64,000 nt of DNA from NCBI RefSeq assembly GCF_021341665.1, contig NZ_JAJTTH010000008.1:1-64000 (forward strand), given 5' to 3'. The notes below the pieces were generated by a model. That model ran no database searches, was not told where the DNA came from, and saw nothing but the letters and a program-made list of their open reading frames with translations. The translations under genes and the position numbers were made by a program. Of this stretch, positions 35,306-44,098 are shown piece after piece (within the stretch, counting starts at the first letter, position 1; each line of letters starts with the position of its first letter). This DNA is from Pseudomonas sp. Au-Pse12 (GTDB lineage: Bacteria > Pseudomonadota > Gammaproteobacteria > Pseudomonadales > Pseudomonadaceae).

Positions 35306-37185
35306 TGCACGCACCTCGAACCCCAGGCGAAATCCGGCCCGCCGAAACCCGCCAGGCGCAGCAGGGCCTGTTCCATCAGCGGCAGCTCAATGTGGTGCAC
35401 GTCCACCGACTGGCCCAGGCGGCTGAGCATGGGGATCGACAGCTGGCCGCCCAGGTGCTGGCGAAACTCTTCCAGGCCCTGGAGGATCGGCGAGCGGCCC
35501 TGGGCATCGCGCAGGCTCAGTTCCGGCGGGCACAGGTTGAAGCCGAGCTTGTCCAGCAGTTGCAGCAGGCGCTGGCAGTCGGCGTCGGACAGCAGGCCGC
35601 AGGCGTTGGCATACAGCGCATCCAGGGCCATGCCCACGGCCACGGCTTCACCGTGGCGCAAGCGGTGCTGGCTGAGGTTTTCCAGCTTGTGGGCGGCCCA
35701 GTGTCCGTAATCCAGGGGCCGGCCATTGCCGCGCTCGAACGGATCGCCGGCGCCGGTGATATGCCCCAGGTGCAGCTCGGCGCAGCGGCGGATGGCGTAG
35801 CGGCTGGCCCGGTGCTCGAAACTAGCCAGGGCGTCCACTTGCTGCTCCATCCACTGGAAGAAGGCCGCGTCCTTGATCACCGCGACTTTTACCGCCTCGG
35901 CCAGCCCGGCCATCTGGTCTCGCTGGGAAAGGCTGAGCAGCAGCTGGAAGTCATTGATCACCGCCGTGGCCGGGTAAAAGGCCCCCAGCAGGTTTTTCTG
36001 GGCGAAGGCGTTGATGCCGTTCTTCACCCCGATGCCGGCATCGTTCTGCGCCAGCACGGTGGACGGGATGCGGATCAGGCGCATGCCCCGGTGGAAGGTG
36101 GCGCAGGCATAGCCCACCGCATCCAGCACCGCGCCGCCGCCCAGGGCCAGCACATAGCAATGGCGATCCAGGCCGTGTTCCAGCATGTGCGCGTACAGCT
36201 GCTGGAGCACATCCGGGGTTTTGCTCAACTCGCCGGCCGGCACCGCGATCGGTGCGGCCTGCAGATGCAGGTCGGCGGCGTGGGCGCTGAAGTAGTCGTT
36301 GATCTGTTGCGGCAATTGGGGTGAGCACAGCAGCAATTGTTCATCGGCAAACACCAGCACCGTGATCGGCCCCTGGCTCTGCCGGGTCAGTTGCTGGTGC
36401 AGGCACGGGTTGTCCGCCTGGAAGATGTGGTCGGTGAACAGCACCGGGTAGTGGTAGCTCACCTGGAAGCGGCCCTGCAGAGGCTGAGCCTGGTCGAGCG
36501 GTGGCTGGGCCAGACGTTCTTTGAACAGGCTGCGGGCGCCGAGGAACAGCCCGGGCAGTACCATGCTGGCAAGAATGGTCGCCAGCAGTGCGTGCTGCTC
36601 CACCAGCAGGCTGCCGATGGCGGCGTAGGCCAGGGCCAGCCCGGCATTGGCCAGGGTGGTGACCAGCAGGAACTGGCGCAGCGGATAGCGTTGCATGCCG
36701 GCCGCCAGTACCGAGGTTTCCGCCAGCACCGGCACGCCGCGCAAGCACACCAGCGACAGCGTACTGAGGCGATAGGCCAGTTGCCCGGGTTGCCAGCTTC
36801 TGAGCCCTAGCCAGTTGGACAGCAGGCGAAAATAACCGGCCCCCAGCCAATAGCCGAGGCTGGCCCCCAGGCACAGGCCGACGAAAATCACCAGGTAGCC
36901 GCCAATGGCCCCCAGCGCCGCCACCGCCAGCAAGGCCACCAGGCTGGAAGGCACGGGCAGCAGCACGTCCAGCGCCAGCAGCGTGACCAGCAGCAGGGCC
37001 AGGCTCAGGCGTTGTACCGGGTCGCTGGGAAGGAAGGTGCCCAGGTGGTTCAGCAGTTGTTGGATCTGCTGTTCAAACAGCAGAAAACTGACGATCACCA
37101 GGGTCGAGAACACCAATAACGAGAGCCAGTAGTTTTCGGCCGCACCCTTGAACGAAAAGGCACCAGGCAACGAGCTGCGCTTCAT
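35302..37185 (-). CDS. eboD: EboD fused to a DedA/VTT membrane domain
   Basis: This 627-residue protein is a two-part fusion. Residues 1-230 are hydrophobic and resemble DedA/VTT proteins (LDVLLPVPSSL, LGYWLG, CLRGVPVLAETSVLAAGMQRY). Residues 245-600 are a sugar phosphate cyclase of the dehydroquinate synthase superfamily, with nucleotide motif ALGGGAVLDAVG (347-358), IPSTVLAQNDAGIGVKNGIN (373-392) and KNLLGAFYP. The NDAGIGVK block differs from AroB (usually Q-V-D-S-S-V-G-G-K). It is the first gene of the operon. The ATG at 37185 has gaggg upstream; a TTG one codon earlier is also possible. Confidence 0.85.
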   Translation of the reverse strand: MKRSSLPGAFSFKGAAENYWLSLLVFSTLVIVSFLLFEQQIQQLLNHLGTFLPSDPVQRLSLALLLVTLLALDVLLPVPSSLVALLAVAALGAIGGYLVIFVGLCLGASLGYWLGAGYFRLLSNWLGLRSWQPGQLAYRLSTLSLVCLRGVPVLAETSVLAAGMQRYPLRQFLLVTTLANAGLALAYAAIGSLLVEQHALLATILASMVLPGLFLGARSLFKERLAQPPLDQAQPLQGRFQVSYHYPVLFTDHIFQADNPCLHQQLTRQSQGPITVLVFADEQLLLCSPQLPQQINDYFSAHAADLHLQAAPIAVPAGELSKTPDVLQQLYAHMLEHGLDRHCYVLALGGGAVLDAVGYACATFHRGMRLIRIPSTVLAQNDAGIGVKNGINAFAQKNLLGAFYPATAVINDFQLLLSLSQRDQMAGLAEAVKVAVIKDAAFFQWMEQQVDALASFEHRASRYAIRRCAELHLGHITGAGDPFERGNGRPLDYGHWAAHKLENLSQHRLRHGEAVAVGMALDALYANACGLLSDADCQRLLQLLDKLGFNLCPPELSLRDAQGRSPILQGLEEFRQHLGGQLSIPMLSRLGQSVDVHHIELPLMEQALLRLAGFGGPDFAWGSRCVQ

Positions 37186-37926
37186 CAAGCATCCCTCTTG
37201 ATTGATATGACTAAATTCCGTGTCAGTGTCAGCAGGGTACGGTGGGAGGGCGTCCGGTTATTGAATACCTCGACGATTGTTATTGAGGTTCTGGCGGCTG
37301 AATAACTCTTCAGTGGCGAGTAGCTATCAACTTAGTCAAGGTCAAGGGTTTTGCAAGTAAGTTCAATCAACAAGCCTGTCGGGCAATGCTGTGCCAGCTG
37401 GAAAAAGTGCGGGATTAATCAGGGGGGATCTGGGCGTCGCACTGGAGACGCTTTGCCGGGGTGCGGCGCCGCTCAATGGAATCGGGGGGGAGTGCGAAGG
37501 AGGTGGGATTTTATTCGCGTTCGCTATAAATATTATGAACTTTTGAAATATAAAAGAATGCCATCTAGTAGAGGTGGATCAAGTGTTTTGCAAGGGCTGT
37601 ATTTATGCGCGTTGGTGGAATCTTGTAAATGTTTCAAATCAGGTTTTGAAATAACGGATTAACGCTTGATTTCTATTGGTCAGCTATTTAGTGGTTTGCT
37701 TATTAGTCGGCGGTTATTTGCCTGGATAAATAACATTCGCCCGAGTAGTTGGCTTGGTTTTACTTGTTTCGGTAGCGAGAAGCATTCGCATTGTCTGTGA
37801 TTAAGTTGCCAGGCCTGTAACTTTCGGCACCTTCTGTAATAACCCGCGAGCCAACAAGGGCGAACTAATTCCCGTCAATGCCCGGCATGAAGTTGCGGTG
37901 AGCCACGGCTCACCGCGCTCCGGGTT
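37186..37926. promoter_or_regulatory. AT-rich control region upstream of the ebo operon
   Basis: This 740-base gap between eboD and the cysteine hydrolase (both minus) contains no convincing gene. Bases 37500-37800 are much richer in A+T than the surroundings. Toward eboD there is a GTTATT/AATAAC inverted repeat (37279-37284 and 37301-37306). On the minus strand a TTGACC box near 37340 could be part of a promoter, but no good -10 is paired with it. A small frame at 37351-37662 is not supported as coding. The region probably holds the ebo promoter and silencer or regulator sites. Confidence 0.5.
37896..37915 (-). repeat. Perfect inverted repeat after the cysteine hydrolase gene
   Basis: The arms cggtgagcc (37896-37904) and ggctcaccg (37907-37915) are perfectly complementary. 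It sits 12 bases after the stop of the minus-strand hydrolase gene and has no T-run, so it may be a weak terminator or an mRNA end structure. Confidence 0.4.
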
Positions 37927-38493
37927 TCAAGCCGAAGTGGCCTGTCCGGTTGTCAGAAACTGCTCGGTGGAGAGGACGCTGGCGTAGGCGAACGCCAGCG
38001 CCGCCATCGCTGTGCTGTGTACCTGGGCGGCGGCAATGCGCTGGCCATTGAACTCCAGGTCGAGGGTGGCGCAGGCATCGTGGATCACCTTCACCGGGTA
38101 GCCCAGGTCGGCGGCGGCCCGGGCGGTGCCCTCCACGCACATATGGCTCATGTTGCCGACGATCACCAGCTCCTCGATGCCCTGCTGCACCAGGACCGAT
38201 TGCAGTTCGGTGTCGCGGAACGAGTTGACGAAGTGCTTGAGCACCACCGGCTCATCGGCGCGGTTCAGCACCTTGGGGTGCAACTGTGCGCCGGGGGAGC
38301 CGGGGGTGAAGAAGGGCGCGTCGTCGGAGGTGAATTCGTGGCGGACGTGCACCACCGGCTCGGCGTTCTGGCGAAATGCCTGGATCAGCCTGGCGGCGTT
38401 GTCCGCTGCGGCGTCGACGCCGATCAGTGGCCACTTGCCGCCGGCGAAGTAGTCGTTCTGGATATCGATTACGATGAGCGCCTGTCTGGCCAT
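37927..38493 (-). CDS. Isochorismatase-like cysteine hydrolase
   Basis: This 188-residue protein has the triad of the isochorismatase-like cysteine hydrolases: D10 in LIVIDIQNDYF, K86 in VVLKHFVNSF and C119 in GNMSHMCVEGTARAA. Members hydrolyse amides or enol ethers; the substrate here is unknown. The ATG at 38493 is preferred over an upstream start that would add 16 unsupported residues. It is divergent from a GlxA-type AraC regulator, which probably controls it. Confidence 0.85.
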   Translation of the reverse strand: MARQALIVIDIQNDYFAGGKWPLIGVDAAADNAARLIQAFRQNAEPVVHVRHEFTSDDAPFFTPGSPGAQLHPKVLNRADEPVVLKHFVNSFRDTELQSVLVQQGIEELVIVGNMSHMCVEGTARAAADLGYPVKVIHDACATLDLEFNGQRIAAAQVHSTAMAALAFAYASVLSTEQFLTTGQATSA

Positions 38494-38595
38494 GGGAAGT
38501 ACCTGCGAGTGAGTGGATAACGTGGGGGCCAGTATCGCCACCGGCCGTTCCTTGGGGGATTGGCCGCACCGACATTAACCGGGGGAAAACTGACA

Positions 38596-39594
38596 GTGGG
38601 CATTCAAGGCACGCGCGCCGAATTGGGGGTACTGCTCTATCCCGGTGTGCAGATGGCGGCCGTACACGGCCTGACCGACTTGTTCGAGGTGGCCAATCGC
38701 GTTGCTGGCGAACAGCCGCAAGCGCAGTTGCCGCTGTTGCGCGTCAGCCATTGGCAGGCGACGGATGAACAGCCTCCGGTGCGGGTCTACGACAGCCTGG
38801 CCGGCGCCCCCGAGGGCTTGCTGGGCGTCTTGATTCCACCTTCGCTGGCGGGGTTTTCAAGCCATCAATCATCACCCGCCTTGATGAGTTGGCTACGCCA
38901 GCAGCACGCCGCCGGGGCCACCCTGGGCGGGGTCTGCGTGGGCTCGATCCTGCTGGCCGAAAGCGGCCTGCTCGATGGCCGCAGCGCCACCACTCACTGG
39001 ACTTCGGCCCAGGCATTCGCCAAGCGTTATCCACAGGTGCGGCTTGAGGCCGACCAGCCCATCGTCGATGACGGCGACCTGATCACCACCGCCGGGCTGA
39101 TGGCCTGGGCCGAGCTCGGGCTGCGCCTGGTGAACCGCTTGCTGGGGCCGAGCATCGCCAGTGCCACCGCGCGTTTCCTGGTGATGGAGCACAGCGCCAG
39201 CGCCAGCCAGTGCGGCAGCAATTTCGCGCCGATCCTCAGCCATGGCGATGGGGCGATTCTCAAGCTCCAGCACTGGTTGCAGGCCAATGGCGCGGTGGAC
39301 GTGTCGCTGGCGGTGATGGCGCAGCAGGCCGGGCTTGAAGAACGCACCCTGCTACGGCGCTTCCGGGCGGCCACTGGCCTGAAACCGACCCAGTACTGCC
39401 AGCACCTGCGGGTGGGCAAGGCTCGGGAGTTGCTGGAATTCACCAACGGCACCATTGATCACATCGCCTGGACCGTGGGCTATCAGGACCCCGCGACCTT
39501 TCGCAGCCTGTTCCGGAAAATCACCGGGTTGGCGCCCAGCGAATACCGCAATCGTTTCGGTGCCACTCCCGCGGCGGCTAGCCGGGCACAGTAA
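38596..39594 (+). CDS. GlxA-family AraC-type transcriptional regulator
   Basis: This 332-residue regulator has an N-terminal DJ-1/PfpI-like domain (ELGVLLYPGVQMAAVHGLTD; C114 in GGVCVGSILLAESG). The C-terminal AraC HTH domain (about 230-325, TLLRRFRAATGLKPTQYCQH and VGYQDPATFRSLFRKITG) binds DNA. The start is uncertain: the GTG at 38596 has a purine-rich ggggga about ten bases upstream, while a TTG at 38560 would add 12 residues. It likely regulates the divergent cysteine hydrolase. Confidence 0.85.
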   Translation: MGIQGTRAELGVLLYPGVQMAAVHGLTDLFEVANRVAGEQPQAQLPLLRVSHWQATDEQPPVRVYDSLAGAPEGLLGVLIPPSLAGFSSHQSSPALMSWLRQQHAAGATLGGVCVGSILLAESGLLDGRSATTHWTSAQAFAKRYPQVRLEADQPIVDDGDLITTAGLMAWAELGLRLVNRLLGPSIASATARFLVMEHSASASQCGSNFAPILSHGDGAILKLQHWLQANGAVDVSLAVMAQQAGLEERTLLRRFRAATGLKPTQYCQHLRVGKARELLEFTNGTIDHIAWTVGYQDPATFRSLFRKITGLAPSEYRNRFGATPAAASRAQ

Positions 39595-39621
39595 CGCCGG
39601 GCGCCGGCGGGGTGGGAAGGG

Positions 39622-42600
39622 TCAGTGCTGGATGAGTTTGTTGCGCAGCGCCTGGGTGGCCTGAGTGTCCAGCTCCAGCCACAGGTGCTGGGTGCCGGCG
39701 ATGTCGGCCGCGGCGGGCAGGCCGTCGCGGTACACCAGGCGGTTGCCGCTCAGGGCCGGAACCTTGGGCCCGGGCAGCAGGGTGCCGGCAAGGTTCAGCG
39801 GGTCGACGCCGCACACCGCGATCAGGCTGCCGTCGAGGGGGCGGCGGCGTACTTCGCGCAGCAGCGGGATGGCTTCCGGCAGGGCGAATTGTTCGCCAGC
39901 CAGACCGCTGACGAAGCGCCCGCCACGGATCTCTCCCCGCGCTTCCAGGCGATGGAAGGTGCGCAGCAAATCGCGCCAGCTGGGCAGCCAGTCGGCCTCG
40001 CGTTCCAGCAGGCGCCAGAACACCACGCCATAGCGTCGCAACAAGGTCATGGCCACGTGTTCCAGGGTGGCGCTGGAGTCTTCGCTCGTGGTGCGGCGCA
40101 GCAAGGCCCAGCGCCCGGCATCGTCCATGCCGCCGACAAAGGCGCCGCGCCCGCGTCGGCTGCTGCGGTTCTGGCGTTTGCTGGCCGGGGTGATCAGGGC
40201 CCGCAGCCCGGCGAAGCTGTCGGCGTTCACTCGCCCGGCTCCCACCAGTTCCTGCAGCACCGTTTCCAATTCGCTGCGCAGCAGGTGCGCTTCATGCAGC
40301 AGTTCATCGAAAAACAGTGCGCCCTGCTCGCTGAGCACGGCATGGACCTTCTGCGCCTTGGGTGACAGCTCGCAACGTTCGGGCGGGCAGGTCAGGGTGC
40401 TCCAGAGCGCCGCCCGGGCCCGGGGCAGCAAGACGATGGGGGTACTGCGCAAGGCGCTGCTGACGCTTTTGCCACTGCTGTTGATCCGACTCCAGACCAC
40501 CTTGCCACTGCGGCACAGCTCATCCAGCCAGTTGGCGGAGTAATCCTTCAGGCGCGCCGGCAGCAGGTCGCTGTCCCAGGCCGAGGCCGCCGCGGGGTAG
40601 CCTTCGAACTGCGCGACCACCTTGGCCAGCATGGCGCTGCCCTGGCCCTGGGTGCCCGGAGACAGGTGCTGCCAGTCGAACAGAAAGCGCATGAAGTCCT
40701 GCAGGGCCACCGGTTCGATTTCCCGGCGCAGGCGTTTCACCGTGTAGCGATGGATCCGCGCCAGCAGGTGCCGCTCGCACCATTGTTCTTCAAGGCCTGC
40801 GGGGCTGAAGCGGCCCCGCAGTACATAGCCTTCGCTCTCCAGCTGGATCAGCGCCTGATGGATGCTCGCCGCGGGCAGCCCCAGGGGCGCGGCGATCTGC
40901 GCCAGGGTCAAGGGCGCGAAGCCGCTGAGGCGCGCGCGAAGCAGTTCCACCAGCGCCGCTTGCGCCTCCCAGGCTTGGTCAAAGCCGGGCACCGGCAGCA
41001 ATGCGGGTTGCAAGGCGGCCTGGGGATACAGCGCCCGCAGGCAACTGATGCGCTCCAGCGCCAGCCACAAGCCGCCATCGGGCCCGGCCTGCAAGCGGCA
41101 GGCGCGGCCCTGGGTGGCGAGGGTTTGCAACCAGCCCGGCCAATGAGCGTTGGCCTGCGCCTCGGCCGCGCTGATACAGGCCAGGCTCATCAGCGCTTCA
41201 TGCATTTCATCGGCATTGGCCGGTGCTGGCCAGGCCTCGCTGGCGACCGCGGCAATCGCTTCGGCATCCAGGGCGCCGAGGTCATCGGCGGCTTGCGGGT
41301 CGCTCCAGCGCCGGGCCAGCACCGCCTGGGTGCGGCGTTCCTCCAGCGGTGCGTCATCGAGAAAGGTGTAGGGCTTGGCGCTGAGAATTTCCGCCGCCAG
41401 GGGCGAGGGCGCCGGCAGATCGCGGCTGAGCAGGCGTACCTGGCCCTGCTCCATGCGCCGCAGCAGGTGCAGCCAGCCTTCGCTGTCCATGGCTTCGTGC
41501 AGGCAGTCGTCTAGGGTCTGCTGCACCAGCGGGTGATCGGGAATCTCGCGCTCGCCGGCGAGGTTTTCCAGGCAGGCGATCTGGTCGGGAAACACGCTGG
41601 CGATCAGGTCTTCGCTTTTCATCCGCTGGATCTGCGGCGGGACTTTGCGCCCGCCGCTGTAGCGCGGCAGGGCCAGGGCCACGCCGGCGTTCCAGCGCCA
41701 GCGCACGCCGAACAGCGGGGCGTCCAGCAATGCCTGGATCAGGATGTGTTCGGCGCTGTTGCTGTGCAGGTAACGCCAGACGTCGTCCAGGGCGAAGCTG
41801 TGGCTGGTGGACAGCGACAGGACGATCGCGTCTTCGCTGGCGGCGGCCTGCAGCTCGAAATTGAAGGTACGGCAGAAGCGCTTGCGCAGGGCCAGGCCCC
41901 AGGCGCGGTTGATGCGGCTGCCGAAGGGGCTGTGGATCACCAGCTGGGTGCCGCCGGACTCGTCGAAGAACCGCTCCATGATCAGCGTGTCCTGGGACGG
42001 CAAGGCGCCCAGGGCCAGGCGCGCGGGCGCCAGGTAGTCCACCAGTTGCTCGGCACTGGCCAGGTTCAGCCCCAGTTCGTCGTGCAGCCAGTGGATGGCC
42101 GCGTGCGGTTGCCCGGGCGTGGCGCCGAGCCGTTCGTCCAGCTGGGCCAGCAGGCGCGCCACGGCGCTGGACAGTTCGGCGCTGCGCCCCGGGGCCTCGC
42201 CGAGCCAGAAGGGGATGTTCGGTGGCTGGCCCTGGGCGTCTTCGACCCGCACCTTGCCGGTTTCCACCCGCAGGATGCGATAGGAGGTGTTGCCCAGCTG
42301 GAACACGTCGCCGGCGATGCTTTCCACGGCGAAGTCTTCGTTGACGCTGCCGATGTTCAGGCCTTGGGGTTCCAGCAGCACGCTGTAGTCGGCGTTGTCG
42401 GGAATGGTCCCGCCGCTGGTCACGGCGGTCAGCTTGGCCCCCCGCCGCCCACGCAGGCTGCGGGTCTGGGCATCGCGGTGCAAGTAGGCGCTGCGCAGGC
42501 CCTGGCGCCCGTTGAAGCCCTCGGCGAGCATCTGCAGCAGCGCCTGGTAGTGGGCCTGATCCAGATCGGCGTAGGGCGTGGCGCGGCGCAGCATCTGCAG

Positions 42601-43908
42601 CAAGGCGGCTTCCGACCATTCCTGGCAACTGACTTCGGCGACGATCTGCTGGGCCAGCACATCCAGCGGTGCATGGGGGATCAGCAGGCTGTCCAGTTCG
42701 CCCCTGCGCACGCAGTCGAGCAGGGCGGCGCATTCGATCAGGTCGTCGCGGGTCAGGGCGAACAGCCGGCCCTTGGGCGTGCCACCGACCTGATGGCCGG
42801 AGCGGCCGACCCGTTGCAGAAAGGCCGAGATCGAGCGCGGCGAGCCGATCTGGCACACCAGGTCGACCTCGCCGATATCGATCCCCAGTTCCAGGGACGC
42901 GGTGGCGATCAGCACTTGCAGGTCGCCGGCCTTGAGCCGTTGTTCGGCGTCCAGGCGCTGTTCCTTGGCCAGGCTGCCGTGGTGCGCGGCCACCGCCTGC
43001 TTGCCCAGGCGCTCGCTCAGGTGCCGGGCCAGGCGTTCGGCCAGGCGCCGGGTGTTGACGAAAATCAGCGTGGTGCGGTGTTCCCGGGCCAGATCGGCGA
43101 GGCGTTCGTACACCCGTTCCCAAACGTCATTGGCCATCACCGCCGACAACGGCACCGGCGGCACTTCGATGTCCAGGTCACGGGGGCGGGCATGGCCGAT
43201 GTCGACGATTTCGCAGGGGCGGTCGTGGCCCACCAGAAAGCGCGACACGGCATCGATGGGCTTCTGCGTGGCCGACAGGCCGATGCGCAGCAAGGGTTCG
43301 GCGCACAGGGCCTGCAAACGCTCCAGGCTCAGGGCCAGGTGGCTGCCGCGCTTGCTGCCGGCCAGGGCGTGGATTTCGTCGACGATCACGCTGCGGGTGC
43401 TGGCCAGCATGCTGCGGCCGGAATCCGAACCCAGCAGCACGTAGAGGGATTCCGGGGTGGTGACGAGGATCTGCGGCGCATTCTTGCGCATGGCGTTGCG
43501 GTCTTTCTGCGGCGTGTCGCCGGTGCGCACCGCGGTGCTGATCGACAGTTCCGGCAAGCCCATCCGGCGCAATTGCTCGGTGATGCCGGCCAGCGGTTGC
43601 TGCAGGTTGATCTGGATGTCGTTGCTCAGGGCCTTGAGCGGCGAGACATACACCACCAGGGTGGCGTCCGGCAGTTGGCCGCCGGCGGCCAGCCCCTGGC
43701 GCACCAGGTCATCGATCACCGCGAGAAAGGCGGTCAGGGTCTTGCCCGAGCCGGTGGGCGCGGCGATCAGGGTCGAGCGGCGCTGGGCGATCAGCGGCCA
43801 GGCGCGAGCCTGGGCCGTGGTCACGGCGGCAAAAGTGCGCTTGAACCAGGTGCTGACGGCGGGGTGGAAGCCGTCCAGCACCGCGTTCATGGATTGGGCG
43901 AGGTTCAT
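39622..43908 (-). CDS. lhr: Lhr-family ATP-dependent DNA/RNA helicase
   Basis: This 1428-residue superfamily 2 helicase belongs to the Lhr family. Walker A is APTGSGKTLTAF (50-61), the DEAH-like motif is IVDEIHALAG, motif III is SATQKPID, and QRVGRSGHQ is motif VI. The large C-terminal extension (after about residue 850, winged-helix and Lhr-specific regions) is present at normal length. It acts in DNA or RNA repair in other bacteria. Neither the ATG at 43908 nor the one at 43890 has a clear ribosome-binding site, so the start is uncertain by six residues. Confidence 0.88.
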   Translation of the reverse strand: MNLAQSMNAVLDGFHPAVSTWFKRTFAAVTTAQARAWPLIAQRRSTLIAAPTGSGKTLTAFLAVIDDLVRQGLAAGGQLPDATLVVYVSPLKALSNDIQINLQQPLAGITEQLRRMGLPELSISTAVRTGDTPQKDRNAMRKNAPQILVTTPESLYVLLGSDSGRSMLASTRSVIVDEIHALAGSKRGSHLALSLERLQALCAEPLLRIGLSATQKPIDAVSRFLVGHDRPCEIVDIGHARPRDLDIEVPPVPLSAVMANDVWERVYERLADLAREHRTTLIFVNTRRLAERLARHLSERLGKQAVAAHHGSLAKEQRLDAEQRLKAGDLQVLIATASLELGIDIGEVDLVCQIGSPRSISAFLQRVGRSGHQVGGTPKGRLFALTRDDLIECAALLDCVRRGELDSLLIPHAPLDVLAQQIVAEVSCQEWSEAALLQMLRRATPYADLDQAHYQALLQMLAEGFNGRQGLRSAYLHRDAQTRSLRGRRGAKLTAVTSGGTIPDNADYSVLLEPQGLNIGSVNEDFAVESIAGDVFQLGNTSYRILRVETGKVRVEDAQGQPPNIPFWLGEAPGRSAELSSAVARLLAQLDERLGATPGQPHAAIHWLHDELGLNLASAEQLVDYLAPARLALGALPSQDTLIMERFFDESGGTQLVIHSPFGSRINRAWGLALRKRFCRTFNFELQAAASEDAIVLSLSTSHSFALDDVWRYLHSNSAEHILIQALLDAPLFGVRWRWNAGVALALPRYSGGRKVPPQIQRMKSEDLIASVFPDQIACLENLAGEREIPDHPLVQQTLDDCLHEAMDSEGWLHLLRRMEQGQVRLLSRDLPAPSPLAAEILSAKPYTFLDDAPLEERRTQAVLARRWSDPQAADDLGALDAEAIAAVASEAWPAPANADEMHEALMSLACISAAEAQANAHWPGWLQTLATQGRACRLQAGPDGGLWLALERISCLRALYPQAALQPALLPVPGFDQAWEAQAALVELLRARLSGFAPLTLAQIAAPLGLPAASIHQALIQLESEGYVLRGRFSPAGLEEQWCERHLLARIHRYTVKRLRREIEPVALQDFMRFLFDWQHLSPGTQGQGSAMLAKVVAQFEGYPAAASAWDSDLLPARLKDYSANWLDELCRSGKVVWSRINSSGKSVSSALRSTPIVLLPRARAALWSTLTCPPERCELSPKAQKVHAVLSEQGALFFDELLHEAHLLRSELETVLQELVGAGRVNADSFAGLRALITPASKRQNRSSRRGRGAFVGGMDDAGRWALLRRTTSEDSSATLEHVAMTLLRRYGVVFWRLLEREADWLPSWRDLLRTFHRLEARGEIRGGRFVSGLAGEQFALPEAIPLLREVRRRPLDGSLIAVCGVDPLNLAGTLLPGPKVPALSGNRLVYRDGLPAAADIAGTQHLWLELDTQATQALRNKLIQH

Positions 43909-44098
43909 GGAGGGATTTATGCGGCCGCACCTGGCAACTTGCAAGCACCGTTGATTCCACGGCCGCTTCGACACTTTCTCAGTGACGCTTGCGCCACAAA
44001 CCCGCAAAATGCAACGATTCCGGCAATTCTCGACGGCCAGACCCACGGGATTGGCCGACCCCAACCATCGTTCTGAACAGACTGGGCCTGCTGACTCT

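Noticed and set aside
37351..37662. Small open frame (103 codons) in the AT-rich region
   Set aside because: It needs a TTG start, has no ribosome-binding site, an unnatural composition and no recognisable motif; the region looks regulatory.
37186..44098. Mobile element or genomic-island ends around the ebo operon
   Set aside because: No integrase, transposase, tRNA or flanking direct repeat was found on either side.
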